Shown here one piece after another: positions 1-7,018 of a stretch of 9,716 bases of DNA. Numbering within the stretch: position 1 is the first letter of the stretch; every line of letters begins with the position of its first letter. The notes beneath the pieces are model-generated. The model worked only from the letters and a program-made list of their open reading frames with translations, did not search any database and had not been told where the DNA came from. The translations under genes were made by a program, and so were the position numbers. The stretch comes from Pseudolabrys sp. (GTDB lineage: Bacteria > Pseudomonadota > Alphaproteobacteria > Rhizobiales > Xanthobacteraceae): contig JAHCKF010000103.1 in the NCBI GenBank assembly GCA_026125925.1, positions 1-9,716 of the forward strand. The letters run 5' to 3'.

Positions 1-576
1 GCGCTCGACGGGAATGCCGAGCAGCGCCGCCGCTTCGCGGTTCTGCGCGCAGGCGCGCAGCGCCCGGCCCATGCGGGTGCGCTCGAAGAACTGCGTCAGC
101 GCGAACACCATCACGGCGCCGCAGCCGAGAATCCAGAATAGCTGATACGGGATGGCGATGGCGCCGATCTTGAGCGGCCCGCCGGCAGTGAATTCCGGAT
201 AGGTGCGCGGCTGGTCGCCCAACGTCAGAATAACGATCTGCTCGATGAGCAACTGCACCGCCAGCGTCGCCAGGATGATGGCGAACAGTGGCGCATTGCG
301 GCGCCACATCGGATTGATGACGAAGATCTGTACCAGCACGCCGGCGGCGGCGACCAGAATGGTGGACAGGATCGCCGACAGCCAGATCGGCAGGCCGTAG
401 CGCGTCAGAATCGTGTGCGCGAACATGCCGCCGAGCATCACGAACACGCCTTGCGCGAAGTTCACGATGCCGCTGGCATTGTAGATGACGGAAAAGCCGA
501 TCGCGATCAGGCCGTAGATCAGGCCGATGCCAAGGCCGTTGACGAGGCTCTGGATCAGTTCGACGCCACTAGGCAT
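1..576 (-). CDS. livH: Branched-chain-type ABC transporter permease LivH (partial, 3' end outside window)
   Basis: This is one of the two inner-membrane permeases of a LivFGHM-type (HAAT family) importer. I translated it by hand: 192 codons run open to the window edge, so the C-terminus is missing; the family is usually about 290 residues. The protein begins MPSGVELIQSLVNGLGIG and continues through hydrophobic segments with the family pattern GLIYGLIAIGFSVIYNASG, then NFAQGVFVMLGG. The cytoplasmic coupling loop that contacts the ATPase is visible near residues 166-192 (RTRMGRALRACAQN, then EAAALLGIP). The ATG at 576 lies inside the end of livG (ATGCCTAG, 8-base overlap), and GAGGAG sits just upstream, so translation is probably coupled. 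The substrate cannot be read from the sequence; LivH relatives carry branched-chain amino acids, amides, urea or aromatic acids. Family assignment is very sure. Confidence 0.95.
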   Translation of the reverse strand, partial: MPSGVELIQSLVNGLGIGLIYGLIAIGFSVIYNASGIVNFAQGVFVMLGGMFAHTILTRYGLPIWLSAILSTILVAAAGVLVQIFVINPMWRRNAPLFAIILATLAVQLLIEQIVILTLGDQPRTYPEFTAGGPLKIGAIAIPYQLFWILGCGAVMVFALTQFFERTRMGRALRACAQNREAAALLGIPVER

Positions 577-1342
577 TGGAGGGCTCCTCAACGCCGAGAT
601 AGGCGGCAATGACTTCCGGATGCGCCTTGATCTCGTCGGGCGTGCCTTCGGCGATCTTGCGGCCGAAATCGAGGACGGCGATGCGGTGGGCGATGCGCGT
701 GACCAGCGCCACGTCGTGTTCGATCAGCAAGACGGTCGTGCCCTGTGCGTTGATCTTCTGAATGATGTGGGCGAGCCCTTCGGTCTCCTGGGTGTTGAGA
801 CCGGCCGCGGGCTCGTCGAGCAGCAACAGCTTCGGCTTGGCGGCCATCGCGCGCGCGACTTCGAGCAGACGTTGCTGGCCGTAGGGCAACAACTCGGCGT
901 CGAGATCGGCCTGCGCGCTGAGGCCGACGAATTCGAGCAGCTCATGCGCCCGCTCGCGCACTTCCAGCTCCTGCTTGCGGAACCAGGCCGGGCGGAACAG
1001 CGAGGCAGCGACGCCGCCTTTGGTCGCCAGGTGGCAGCCGACTTCGACGTTCTCGGCCACCGACATGCCCTTGAAGAGCTGCACGAGCTGGAAGGTGCGG
1101 ACGAGACCCATGGCCGCGATCTCGTGCTGCGGCACGCGGGTGATGTCGCGGCCGTCGAACTCGATGCTGCCGGAGGTCGGGCTGAGGAAGCCCGAGACCA
1201 TGCTGAAGAAGGTCGTCTTGCCGGCGCCGTTGGGGCCGATGACGGCGAACAGGCTGCCCTGCGGCACCTCGAGATCGATGGCGTTGTTGGCGACCAGGCC
1301 GTCGAAACGCTTGGTCAGTTCCTTCGTTCGGAGGAGTGCCAT
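569..1342 (-). CDS. livG: ABC transporter ATP-binding protein LivG
   Basis: This cytoplasmic ATPase (257 residues, normal length for the family) powers the importer together with LivF. Visible motifs are Walker A GPNGAGKT at 36-43, the Q-loop glutamine at 85 (VRTFQ), the LivG-style signature LPYGQQR at 152-158, Walker B KLLLLDEP at 171-178, and the H-loop histidine at 209 (LLIEHD). The C-terminal IAEGTPDEIKAHPEVIAAYLG is the usual LivG ending. All catalytic residues are present, so the protein should be active. The ATG at 1342 follows the livM stop by one base, and a strong Shine-Dalgarno AAGGAGG lies at 1349-1355 within the end of livM. The stop overlaps the livH start. An alternative name would be BraF; the family assignment is secure and the substrate is not. 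Confidence 0.96.
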   Translation of the reverse strand: MALLRTKELTKRFDGLVANNAIDLEVPQGSLFAVIGPNGAGKTTFFSMVSGFLSPTSGSIEFDGRDITRVPQHEIAAMGLVRTFQLVQLFKGMSVAENVEVGCHLATKGGVAASLFRPAWFRKQELEVRERAHELLEFVGLSAQADLDAELLPYGQQRLLEVARAMAAKPKLLLLDEPAAGLNTQETEGLAHIIQKINAQGTTVLLIEHDVALVTRIAHRIAVLDFGRKIAEGTPDEIKAHPEVIAAYLGVEEPSNA

Positions 1343-1343
1343 C

Positions 1344-2336
1344 TCAGGCCTCCTTCTTGCGGCGGAACAGTGCGCCGAGCGCCGACAGGCCCTTCGGCGC
1401 GTAGATCAGCGTCGCCAGCAACACGACCGCGTAGGCGATGTCCTGGAAATGGCCGCTGCCGCGCACGACTTCCTGCAACAGCGAGGTCACCACCGCGCCG
1501 ATGATCGGGCCGACGATGGTGCCGACGCCGCCGACGAAGAGCATGGTGAAGGTCATCACGGCCATCTGCGGGCCGTACACCTCCGGGCTGATGAAGCCGA
1601 TGGTATGGGCGAACAGCGAACCGGCGGCCGAAGCATAAAGCGCGGCGACGATGAAGGCGATCAGCTTGAAGCGCGGCACGCGCACGCCGAGCGCGGCGGC
1701 GCCGTTCTCGCTGCCGGAGATCGCACGCAGGCCGCGGCCGAAGCGCGAGTCCCGCATGCGCAGCGACAGCCAGAAGCCGAAAGCCACCAATACCGCCAGC
1801 GTCACCAGCTTCCAGCGCTCGCTGTCGATGGTGAAGCTGCCGATGCCGAGCGGCGGAATGCCGGCATAGCCCATGTAGCCCTGCGTCACGCTGGTCCACT
1901 GGATCGTGATGTCATAGGTGATGAGGCCGAGCGAGAACGTCGCCATGGCGAGATAGTGGCCGCGCAGGCGCAGCGTCGGATAGCCGATGATCAGCGCGAA
2001 GATGCCGGCAATCACCATGGAGGCGATCAGCGCCAGGATCGGCTCCCAGCCATACTGCACGCAGAGGATGGCGCTGCCGTAGCCGCCGATGCAGGCGAAG
2101 GCGTTCTGGCCGAACGAGGCCTGCCCGGTATAGCCCATGAAGAAGTTCAAGCCGATGCAGAAGATGCCGTAGATCATGGCGAGCTGCATCACGGTCAGCA
2201 GATAGCCGCCGTAGAAAAGCGTGCCGACGACGGCCAGCCCGGCGAGCCCGAGCAGGCTCACCTGGAAGCGGTCGAACCGCGAGGCGAATTTGGCGGCGCC
2301 GGGCGGCTTAGCTGAAGTAATAGCGGGCGAGGTCAT
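1344..2336 (-). CDS. livM: Branched-chain-type ABC transporter permease LivM
   Basis: This is the second inner-membrane permease, 330 residues from the chosen start. After a short polar N-terminus, hydrophobic segments begin near residue 27. Family landmarks are GYTGQASFGQNAFACIGGY (68-86), GYPTLRLRGHYLAMATFSLG (118-137), the ATPase-contacting loop SRFGRGLRAISGSENGAAALG (around 197-217, with A, G and R positions typical of the EAA loop), and GGVGTIVGPIIGA (269-281). I chose the ATG at 2336 (MTSPAITSAK). The reading frame also extends to a TTG at 2411, but that would place 25 atypical residues inside livF. The ATG choice still overlaps the last 29 bases of livF and has only a weak ribosome site, which suggests translational coupling. 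The stop lies one base before the livG ATG. Confidence 0.94.
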   Translation of the reverse strand: MTSPAITSAKPPGAAKFASRFDRFQVSLLGLAGLAVVGTLFYGGYLLTVMQLAMIYGIFCIGLNFFMGYTGQASFGQNAFACIGGYGSAILCVQYGWEPILALIASMVIAGIFALIIGYPTLRLRGHYLAMATFSLGLITYDITIQWTSVTQGYMGYAGIPPLGIGSFTIDSERWKLVTLAVLVAFGFWLSLRMRDSRFGRGLRAISGSENGAAALGVRVPRFKLIAFIVAALYASAAGSLFAHTIGFISPEVYGPQMAVMTFTMLFVGGVGTIVGPIIGAVVTSLLQEVVRGSGHFQDIAYAVVLLATLIYAPKGLSALGALFRRKKEA

Positions 2337-3027
2337 GATGCGATTTGATCTCGTGCGTCGGCAATTCGGCGCGAACGCTGGCGGAGGACAGGATGTAGAC
2401 GCGCTGGGCAAGCTTGAGCGCCAGCGGCGCCTTCTGTTCGACCAGGAGAATGCCGAGGCCCTCCTTGTTGAGAGCGCCCAGCGTCGAGAGGATTTCCGTG
2501 GCGACGCGCGGCGCGAGGCCGAGCGACGGCTCGTCGAGAATGAGCAGCTTGGGCTCGGCCATCAGGGCGCGCCCGACGGCCAGCATCTGCTGCTCGCCGC
2601 CGGACATCGAAGACGCCATCTGATCGATACGCTCCTTCAGCCGCGGAAAGAGCGTGAACACCTTGTCGAAGCGCCGGTCGAGTTCGCCCGGCCGTCCCGA
2701 CATCTTGTAGGCGCCGAGCTGCAGGTTTTCCCGCACGCTCATGTCGCCGAACAGGCCGCGCCCTTCCATCACCATGATGATGCCGAGTTCGGCCAGGTCA
2801 TGAGTCTTCAGGCCGGTGACATCCCGCCCGTTGAACAAGACCTGCCCCTTGCTGGGGATCAGCCGGGTGATGGCGCGGAGCAAGGTGGTCTTGCCCGCGC
2901 CGTTCGGCCCGAGGATCGTGACGAACTCGCCCGGCGCCACATGGAGGCTCGTCGGACGAAGCGCCTCGATGTGGCCGTAGCTGGCCGCCAGATCCTTGAT
3001 CGCGATGAGAGAAGCGGCCTCCGCCAT
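2308..3027 (-). CDS. livF: ABC transporter ATP-binding protein LivF
   Basis: This is the second ATPase of the importer, 239 residues, a normal LivF length. Visible motifs are Walker A GPNGAGKT at 40-47, the Q-loop region MVMEGRGLFGDMSV near 85-98 (LivF proteins usually have PEGR in place of this VMEGR), the signature MSGGEQQM at 141-148, Walker B LLILDEP at 161-167, and the D-loop SLGLAP. In place of the usual H-loop histidine it has LVEQK near 195-199; LivF proteins normally have VEQN here, so the lack of histidine is a family trait while the lysine is a small variation. The ATG at 3027 is one base past the stop of the binding-protein gene, with AGGAAG a few bases upstream, and the 3' end overlaps livM. 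It is co-transcribed with, and works with, LivG, LivM and LivH. Confidence 0.96.
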   Translation of the reverse strand: MAEAASLIAIKDLAASYGHIEALRPTSLHVAPGEFVTILGPNGAGKTTLLRAITRLIPSKGQVLFNGRDVTGLKTHDLAELGIIMVMEGRGLFGDMSVRENLQLGAYKMSGRPGELDRRFDKVFTLFPRLKERIDQMASSMSGGEQQMLAVGRALMAEPKLLILDEPSLGLAPRVATEILSTLGALNKEGLGILLVEQKAPLALKLAQRVYILSSASVRAELPTHEIKSHHDLARYYFS

Positions 3028-3028
3028 C

Positions 3029-4180
3029 TTACTTCCTGATCGCCAGCTTGTCGTCCTTCACCGAGACGACCACATAGGGGTTCGCGGTGATGCCGATGTG
3101 CCTTTCTTTGGTGAAGTCGTACGAGGCGCCGGCGCCGGTATAGGGGCCGAGCTTCTCGAACGCGTCACGCACCTTTTCGCCATCCGTGGTGCCGGCCGCC
3201 TTCATGGCCATCACCATCATCATCATCGAATCCCAGGCGCGAGACGCCTGCGCATTGTCGGTGCGGCCATACTTGTCCTTCATCGCCTTGACGAAAGGCT
3301 CGGCCGCGGCACGCGCCTTCGGGTCGGTGAGAACGCTCATGTCGTCCGACGCGACCTGGATCATCGGCGCTGGCGCCATGTACTGGTCGCCGAGCACCTT
3401 GCCGGCGGCCAGATGGATGTCGAGCTCCTGGATCGACGCCATCATGATCATGTCCTTGAGGCCGAGCGAGCGGATGTTGTTCGCGGCGGTGACCACCGCG
3501 TTGCCCTGGCCGAGCATGATGACGGCGCCGGCGCCGGCGGCCTTGATGCGGCCGATCTGCACGCTGAAGTCCGAATCGTCCTGCTGATAGGTCTCGCTGG
3601 CGACGACCTCGAGGCCGAACTCGGCGGCGGTCTTTTCAGCGATGCCCTTCATCAGCGTTACGTACGGGCTTGGATCGGCGAGCAGGCCGATCTTGCGGAC
3701 CTGCGTCTTCTCCTTGAGGTACTGGTAGCGGGCGTCCACTTCGTACTTCGGCGGCGGCAGGAACTGGAACGCCCACTTCACCTCTTCCGGCTGACGCGGC
3801 AGGATCGAGCACAGGAACATCGGCAGCTTCGCCTTGGTGACGAAGCTGGCGGCGGCGAAGTTGCCGGCCGAGATGCAACCCGAGTTGAAGGCTACGACCT
3901 TATCTTCCGACATCATCTTGCGATAAACGACCACCGCCTGCTGCGGCGTCGACTTGTTGTCTTCGGTGACGAGTTCGAGCTTCTTGCCCAGCACGCCGCC
4001 TTGCTTGTTGATCGCCTCGATGGCGACCGTCAGACCGTCGCGCCAGTGACCGTCGGTCAGCGAGCCGTAGCCGGTCAGGCCGAGCGACGAACCGATCTTG
4101 ATCGTGTCCTGGGCCGATGCCGCCCCGATAGTGCCGACGGACAATGCCGCCGCCAGGATGATTGCCTTGCCGTATTTCAT
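3029..4180 (-). CDS. Periplasmic substrate-binding protein of LivK type (type 1 periplasmic binding fold)
   Basis: This 383-residue protein captures the substrate in the periplasm and delivers it to LivHM. The N-terminus MKYGKAIILAAALSVGTIG has a lysine-containing n-region and a hydrophobic core, with a signal peptidase I site most likely after ASA at residue 23. The mature protein opens with DTIKIGSSLGLTGYGS, typical of the Peripla_BP_6 family, followed by INKQGGVLGKKLELVTEDNKSTPQQAV (about 58-83), which is the standard lobe 1 pattern. The frame stays open upstream to 4756, but the ATG at 4180 is certain because of the signal peptide and the strong GGGAGGAG at 4187-4194, six bases away. The mature chain has only two cysteines (102 and 124). 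A methionine-rich helix MMMMVMAM lies at 319-326. The substrate is unknown; relatives bind amino acids or aromatic acids. Confidence 0.95.
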   Translation of the reverse strand: MKYGKAIILAAALSVGTIGAASAQDTIKIGSSLGLTGYGSLTDGHWRDGLTVAIEAINKQGGVLGKKLELVTEDNKSTPQQAVVVYRKMMSEDKVVAFNSGCISAGNFAAASFVTKAKLPMFLCSILPRQPEEVKWAFQFLPPPKYEVDARYQYLKEKTQVRKIGLLADPSPYVTLMKGIAEKTAAEFGLEVVASETYQQDDSDFSVQIGRIKAAGAGAVIMLGQGNAVVTAANNIRSLGLKDMIMMASIQELDIHLAAGKVLGDQYMAPAPMIQVASDDMSVLTDPKARAAAEPFVKAMKDKYGRTDNAQASRAWDSMMMMVMAMKAAGTTDGEKVRDAFEKLGPYTGAGASYDFTKERHIGITANPYVVVSVKDDKLAIRK

Positions 4181-4214
4181 TTCAAGCTCCTCCCGAGTTA
4201 ACGTTTCTTCAGAC

Positions 4215-4230
4215 CGCCGGGGATCCGGCG
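4215..4230 (-). other. GC-rich hairpin between aldolase and binding-protein genes
   Basis: Six perfectly paired bases (CGCCGG and CCGGCG) flank a four-base loop. The hairpin lies in the 59-base gap (4181-4239), the widest gap inside the operon, upstream of the binding-protein ribosome site. It has no T-run after it, so it does not look like an intrinsic terminator. It could mark an mRNA processing or stability point that lets the binding protein be made in excess of the enzymes, which is common for ABC importers. It could also be chance in such GC-rich DNA. Confidence 0.4.
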
Positions 4231-4239
4231 TGTGACGGT

Positions 4240-5007
4240 TTATTTCGAGGCGACTTCGCGCACTTCGCCGAGGCCCTTCATCGCCGCCTGCCGCAGGAAG
4301 CCCTGGTCGGACGACAGAATGAACACGCTGGCGCCGTGCGCCTTCAGCCACGCCGCTTCCTGCGCATTGCCGACATAGACGCTGATGTTCTTCTTGGCCT
4401 TGCGCGCGGCTTCGGAGATGCGCTCGACGGCGCGAACCACCGCGGGCGGGTCCTTGGTCTCGTCGCCATAGGCCGCCGTGAGATCGCCGCGTCCGATGAA
4501 CAGCGAGTCGACGCCTTCGACCGCCGCGATGGCGTCGATCTCGTCGAGCGCCACCGGGTCCTCGATCTGCGCGACGAAGGTCATCTGCGAATCCGCAGCC
4601 GCGATGTGCTTCCACATCGGCACGCCGGTGTAGGCGCCGGCGCGCGTCGAGGTGGCGAAGCCGCGGGCGCCGTTGCGATAGCGGAACAAGGCCGCCACTT
4701 CGCGGGCATAGGCGGCGCTCTTGACGTGCGGCACCAGAATGCCGGTGGCACCGCAATCGAGCACCGAGAGAATCGACTCCGGTCCCGGCACGCGCACCAG
4801 CGCCGGAATGTCGTAGCCACGCGCCGCCATCAGAGCGATGTCGGTCGTGGTGCGGTCGAACGGCGCGTGCTCCTGGTCGATGACGACGAAGTCGAAGCCG
4901 GCGCCGGCGAGGATCTCGGTGCCATGGCCGGTCGGCGTCTTCAAGAACGAGCCGACGAGCTTGTCGCCGGCCAGCATGCGCTGGCGAAAGGTTGTGGTCT
5001 TCTGCAT
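4240..5007 (-). CDS. HpcH/HpaI-type class II (metal-dependent) aldolase
   Basis: This 255-residue cytoplasmic enzyme belongs to the HpcH/HpaI aldolase family. Members cleave 4-hydroxy-2-oxo acids (or 2-keto-3-deoxy acids) into pyruvate and an aldehyde using a divalent metal. The key residues line up well: DQEHAPFD with the catalytic histidine at 47, arginine 72 in VRVP (pyruvate binding), glutamate 149 in QIED and aspartate 175 in GRGDL as metal ligands. In Escherichia coli HpaI the metal ligands are, from memory, also numbered 149 and 175. The length is normal. The ATG at 5007 is preceded by GGAAGG overlapping the stop of the bicupin gene, 19 bases upstream. Placement directly after the hydrolase and bicupin suggests the last, carbon-carbon cleaving step of a catabolic route. 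The exact substrate cannot be told; 4-hydroxy-2-oxo-heptanedioate, 2-dehydro-3-deoxy sugar acids or an aromatic ring-fission product are options. Confidence 0.9.
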   Translation of the reverse strand: MQKTTTFRQRMLAGDKLVGSFLKTPTGHGTEILAGAGFDFVVIDQEHAPFDRTTTDIALMAARGYDIPALVRVPGPESILSVLDCGATGILVPHVKSAAYAREVAALFRYRNGARGFATSTRAGAYTGVPMWKHIAAADSQMTFVAQIEDPVALDEIDAIAAVEGVDSLFIGRGDLTAAYGDETKDPPAVVRAVERISEAARKAKKNISVYVGNAQEAAWLKAHGASVFILSSDQGFLRQAAMKGLGEVREVASK

Positions 5008-5026
5008 GGCTTGGCCTGTCGCCTTC

Positions 5027-5941
5027 CTAGTTCTGGTTCGGCATCGGGTAGTCGTCGGCGTTCAGGATCCACCCGGGCTTCTGGGAAAAGTCCATGCGCG
5101 GCGGGCAGAAGATATCGACGAGTTGATTGCGGCCCTTGCCGCAGGCTTCCGTGGTGTGGATCGACGGCGGTGGGATGATCGCGATCGACGGCGTGCCGCA
5201 CAGTTCGTGATCGTCCGGCAGCCAGTTGCTCTTGTTGACCACCCACGGCCAGCGCAGGTGGTGCATGAACTCGCCGGAAATCGCGAGCGAGCACTGCTCG
5301 AAATCGTCATGATGATGCGGCGACAGCTTGCTGGGATCGCGCGGGCCGTCGTAATAGTCGAGGAAGTTCACCATGATGGTGGTGCAGCGCCAGATGCGGC
5401 CGAAGCGGCCCGGCTCCGGCGCCACGTCGAGGCTGTAGACGCGCAGCTTGAAGCCGCCCTTCGGCTCAGGCCAGTTCACGACCGGCGCGACATAAGGTTT
5501 CGCCGTCTTGAAGTGATCCTTGTTGCTGCACCTGGCGTTGAGGTCCTCTGAGCGGGTCGTGAACATCGCGTAGATGCGGCCCGGCTCGATCACCTTCATC
5601 GACGACTTACCCGGCGGCAGGAAGGCGAGATTGTTGCCGGTGACGCGCCGCGTACCGTCCTTGGTGGTGAACTCGACCACCGTCTTGGGATCCGGCATCA
5701 GGACGGCGTATTCGTCGACCTGATTGTCGCGCGACAGGACGTAGTCCTTCTTCGGCTCGATGCAGACCATGACCAGGTTCTGGCCGCGGGCGATCCAGGT
5801 CTTGCCGGTCGCGTTGTCTTCCTGCGGCGGCTCTTCGTAGAACCGCACATATTCGGCGGTGCCGAATGGCCCGGTGACGGGGCCCTTGCCGGCCGGCGCT
5901 TTGGCGGCCAAAGCGGAACGCGGATCGCTGGCGTCGTACAT
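5027..5941 (-). CDS. Uncharacterised bicupin-like protein
   Basis: This 304-residue protein has no family name that I recognise with certainty, but its architecture is cupin-like. The C-terminal half has a clear first cupin motif, [18 protein letters not shown] (208-225), with histidines 209-211 and glutamate 215 as likely metal ligands, and a second motif [20 protein letters not shown] (249-268) with histidine 262 as the probable last ligand. The N-terminal half (about 76-127) has the beta-rich [10 protein letters not shown] pattern of a second, degenerate cupin lacking the histidines, so one metal site is expected. There is no signal peptide, so it should be cytoplasmic. The end, [21 protein letters not shown], looks highly specific and may be a conserved tail. 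Cupins act as dioxygenases, isomerases, decarboxylases or plain binding proteins, and I cannot choose among them. GGGAG at 5950-5954 supports the ATG at 5941. It sits between the hydrolase and the aldolase. Confidence 0.85.
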   Translation of the reverse strand: MYDASDPRSALAAKAPAGKGPVTGPFGTAEYVRFYEEPPQEDNATGKTWIARGQNLVMVCIEPKKDYVLSRDNQVDEYAVLMPDPKTVVEFTTKDGTRRVTGNNLAFLPPGKSSMKVIEPGRIYAMFTTRSEDLNARCSNKDHFKTAKPYVAPVVNWPEPKGGFKLRVYSLDVAPEPGRFGRIWRCTTIMVNFLDYYDGPRDPSKLSPHHHDDFEQCSLAISGEFMHHLRWPWVVNKSNWLPDDHELCGTPSIAIIPPPSIHTTEACGKGRNQLVDIFCPPRMDFSQKPGWILNADDYPMPNQN

Positions 5942-5986
5942 CGTCTCTACTCCCGGATTTCCTTAAGTGCCTTCAACCCCATTCCG

Positions 5987-6928
5987 TTACGAGCGGGCCG
6001 GCAGGTCCGCCTCGATACCGAGCATGCGTGCGGTATTGAGAGAGAACATCTTGCGGATGTCCTCGTCGCTGTAGCCTAGTCTGATGCACAGCTTGACGCC
6101 GCGGCGCATGCCTTCGAGCGGCAGCAACGTGCCCGGCTGGCCGAGGTCGGAGCCGATCACGGTCTGATCAACGCCGGCCGCCTCGATGAAGTGGCCGAGC
6201 TCTTCCTCGCGGCGATGCTGAAATTTCGAGCCGTCGAGGAACATGCAGATCGAGTGCTCGATGAAGGCACCCATGGCGGCGAGGCCCTTCACGTCGTTGA
6301 GCGAGCCATCAACGATCTCCTCAGGGTGCGTCACGCACATCTTCTTGACGCCGCGCTTCTTGGCTTCCTCGAGAACGATCCAGGTTTCGCTGATGTGCAT
6401 GTGTCCGCTCGCCAGAACCATGCCGGTCTTGGCGAGGATATCGAGCACTTCCTTGACCTCGTCGCGCACCTGCTTGTTGGCGTCGAGCACGGGAATGGGC
6501 GTCGCGGGGCGGATCTTGTCGGTCGAAGCCGGATGCGTGCTCTTGGCCTGCGCCTGCCAACGAAAGTGCTGCTCGGCGGCCAGTGTCGGAAACCACACAA
6601 CCTTGCCGCCCGCGGCCGCCGTGTGCTCGACGGCATAAGGGTTGAAGCCGCCGATCACGTTGTTGAGCGCGATGCCGGAATAAACCTTGGTCGTCAGTTC
6701 GGGGAAATTGTCGGCAATCAGCTTGGCGGTCATCACACCGCTGTAGTCGTGATCCTTAGTGACCACGGCGGCGAAGCCGGCCTTGGAATATTGCCGTGCC
6801 AGTTCGACGTGATCGAGCGCGCGCTTGGCGATCGATGGGCCGCTGTGGACGTGCGGGTCAATGGCGCCGACCAGGAGGGCGTCGACGCGTTTTTCGATAT
6901 CGGTGTCAGGAGATGCGCTTGTCGCCAT
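5987..6928 (-). CDS. Amidohydrolase-like metal-dependent hydrolase (DUF6282-like)
   Basis: This 313-residue cytoplasmic protein looks like a TIM-barrel metallohydrolase of the amidohydrolase superfamily. From memory it resembles proteins labelled DUF6282, which I could not check. Candidate metal and catalytic residues, in order, are DPHVHSGPS (histidines 26 and 28 at the end of strand 1), VTKDHD (lysine 58, aspartate 59, histidine 60), ASGHMHISE (histidines 176 and 178), VTHPEE (histidine 201) and IGSDLGQ (aspartate 261). That H-x-H, H, H, D series is the superfamily layout. It ends with FSLNTARMLGIE, which resembles the usual C-terminal helix of this superfamily. It is the first gene of the operon, divergent from the IclR regulator, with a GAGGTAA ribosome site close before the ATG at 6928. 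The likely job is hydrolysis of an amide, a lactone or a carbon-carbon bond (compare LigI and decarboxylases of the superfamily), but the substrate is unknown. Confidence 0.82.
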   Translation of the reverse strand: MATSASPDTDIEKRVDALLVGAIDPHVHSGPSIAKRALDHVELARQYSKAGFAAVVTKDHDYSGVMTAKLIADNFPELTTKVYSGIALNNVIGGFNPYAVEHTAAAGGKVVWFPTLAAEQHFRWQAQAKSTHPASTDKIRPATPIPVLDANKQVRDEVKEVLDILAKTGMVLASGHMHISETWIVLEEAKKRGVKKMCVTHPEEIVDGSLNDVKGLAAMGAFIEHSICMFLDGSKFQHRREEELGHFIEAAGVDQTVIGSDLGQPGTLLPLEGMRRGVKLCIRLGYSDEDIRKMFSLNTARMLGIEADLPARS

Positions 6929-6944
6929 TACTTTACCTCGAGCT

Positions 6945-6967
6945 GGCCATGCAATGCGGCATGGGCC
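6945..6967 (-). other. Inverted repeat in the leader of the operon mRNA
   Basis: CCATGC at 6947-6952 and GCATGG at 6959-6964 pair perfectly around a six-base loop. The pairing extends by GG/CC with one bulged base. If the operon starts near 7012 this hairpin would form in the leader RNA just before the GAGGTAA ribosome site. It might protect the mRNA 5' end or affect translation. There is no T-run, so it is not a terminator. It could be chance. Confidence 0.3.
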
Positions 6968-6988
6968 TTCGTTTCGCCCCCTCTGTGC

Positions 6989-7007
6989 TGTTCGCGAGTG
7001 CGGAACA
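6989..7007. promoter_or_regulatory. Candidate IclR operator on the operon side
   Basis: The segment reads TGTTC, nine bases, GAACA, a symmetric pair of arms. Its core GTTCGCGAGTGCGGAAC (6990-7006) matches, at 14 of 17 positions, a site in the opposite orientation over the regulator's own promoter (7140-7156). It lies just downstream of the expected start of the operon transcript, where a bound repressor would block transcription. Assignment to the neighbouring IclR protein is inference from position and symmetry. Confidence 0.5.
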
Positions 7008-7018
7008 ACGTTTTGTCT

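Noticed and set aside
975..2315. Plus-strand open frame of 446 codons opposite livG and livM
   Set aside because: It lies antisense to two certain transporter genes, and its product is rich in A, R, D, H and Q with no domain pattern. Long antisense frames are expected in such GC-rich coding DNA.
2337..2411. Upstream TTG start for livM at 2411
   Set aside because: It would add 25 residues of cysteine- and proline-rich sequence inside livF, unlike LivM N-termini. The ATG at 2336 is a better start.
2996..4201. Plus-strand open frame of 401 codons opposite the binding-protein gene, with an apparent hexahistidine stretch
   Set aside because: It is the antisense shadow of a well-supported gene. 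The histidines simply mirror the ATG and GTG codon run of the methionine cluster and are not an engineered tag.
4215..4230. Intrinsic terminator before the binding-protein gene
   Set aside because: The stem is short and no T-run follows on the minus strand; downstream genes need the same transcript or a promoter that I cannot see.
4181..4756. N-terminal extension of the binding-protein frame to 4756
   Set aside because: The extension runs inside the aldolase gene in another frame, and the internal ATG at 4180 has a signal peptide and a strong Shine-Dalgarno.
4162..5178. Plus-strand open frame of 338 codons opposite the aldolase
   Set aside because: Antisense to a gene with all catalytic residues; the composition is that of a shadow frame and there is no ribosome site or family pattern.
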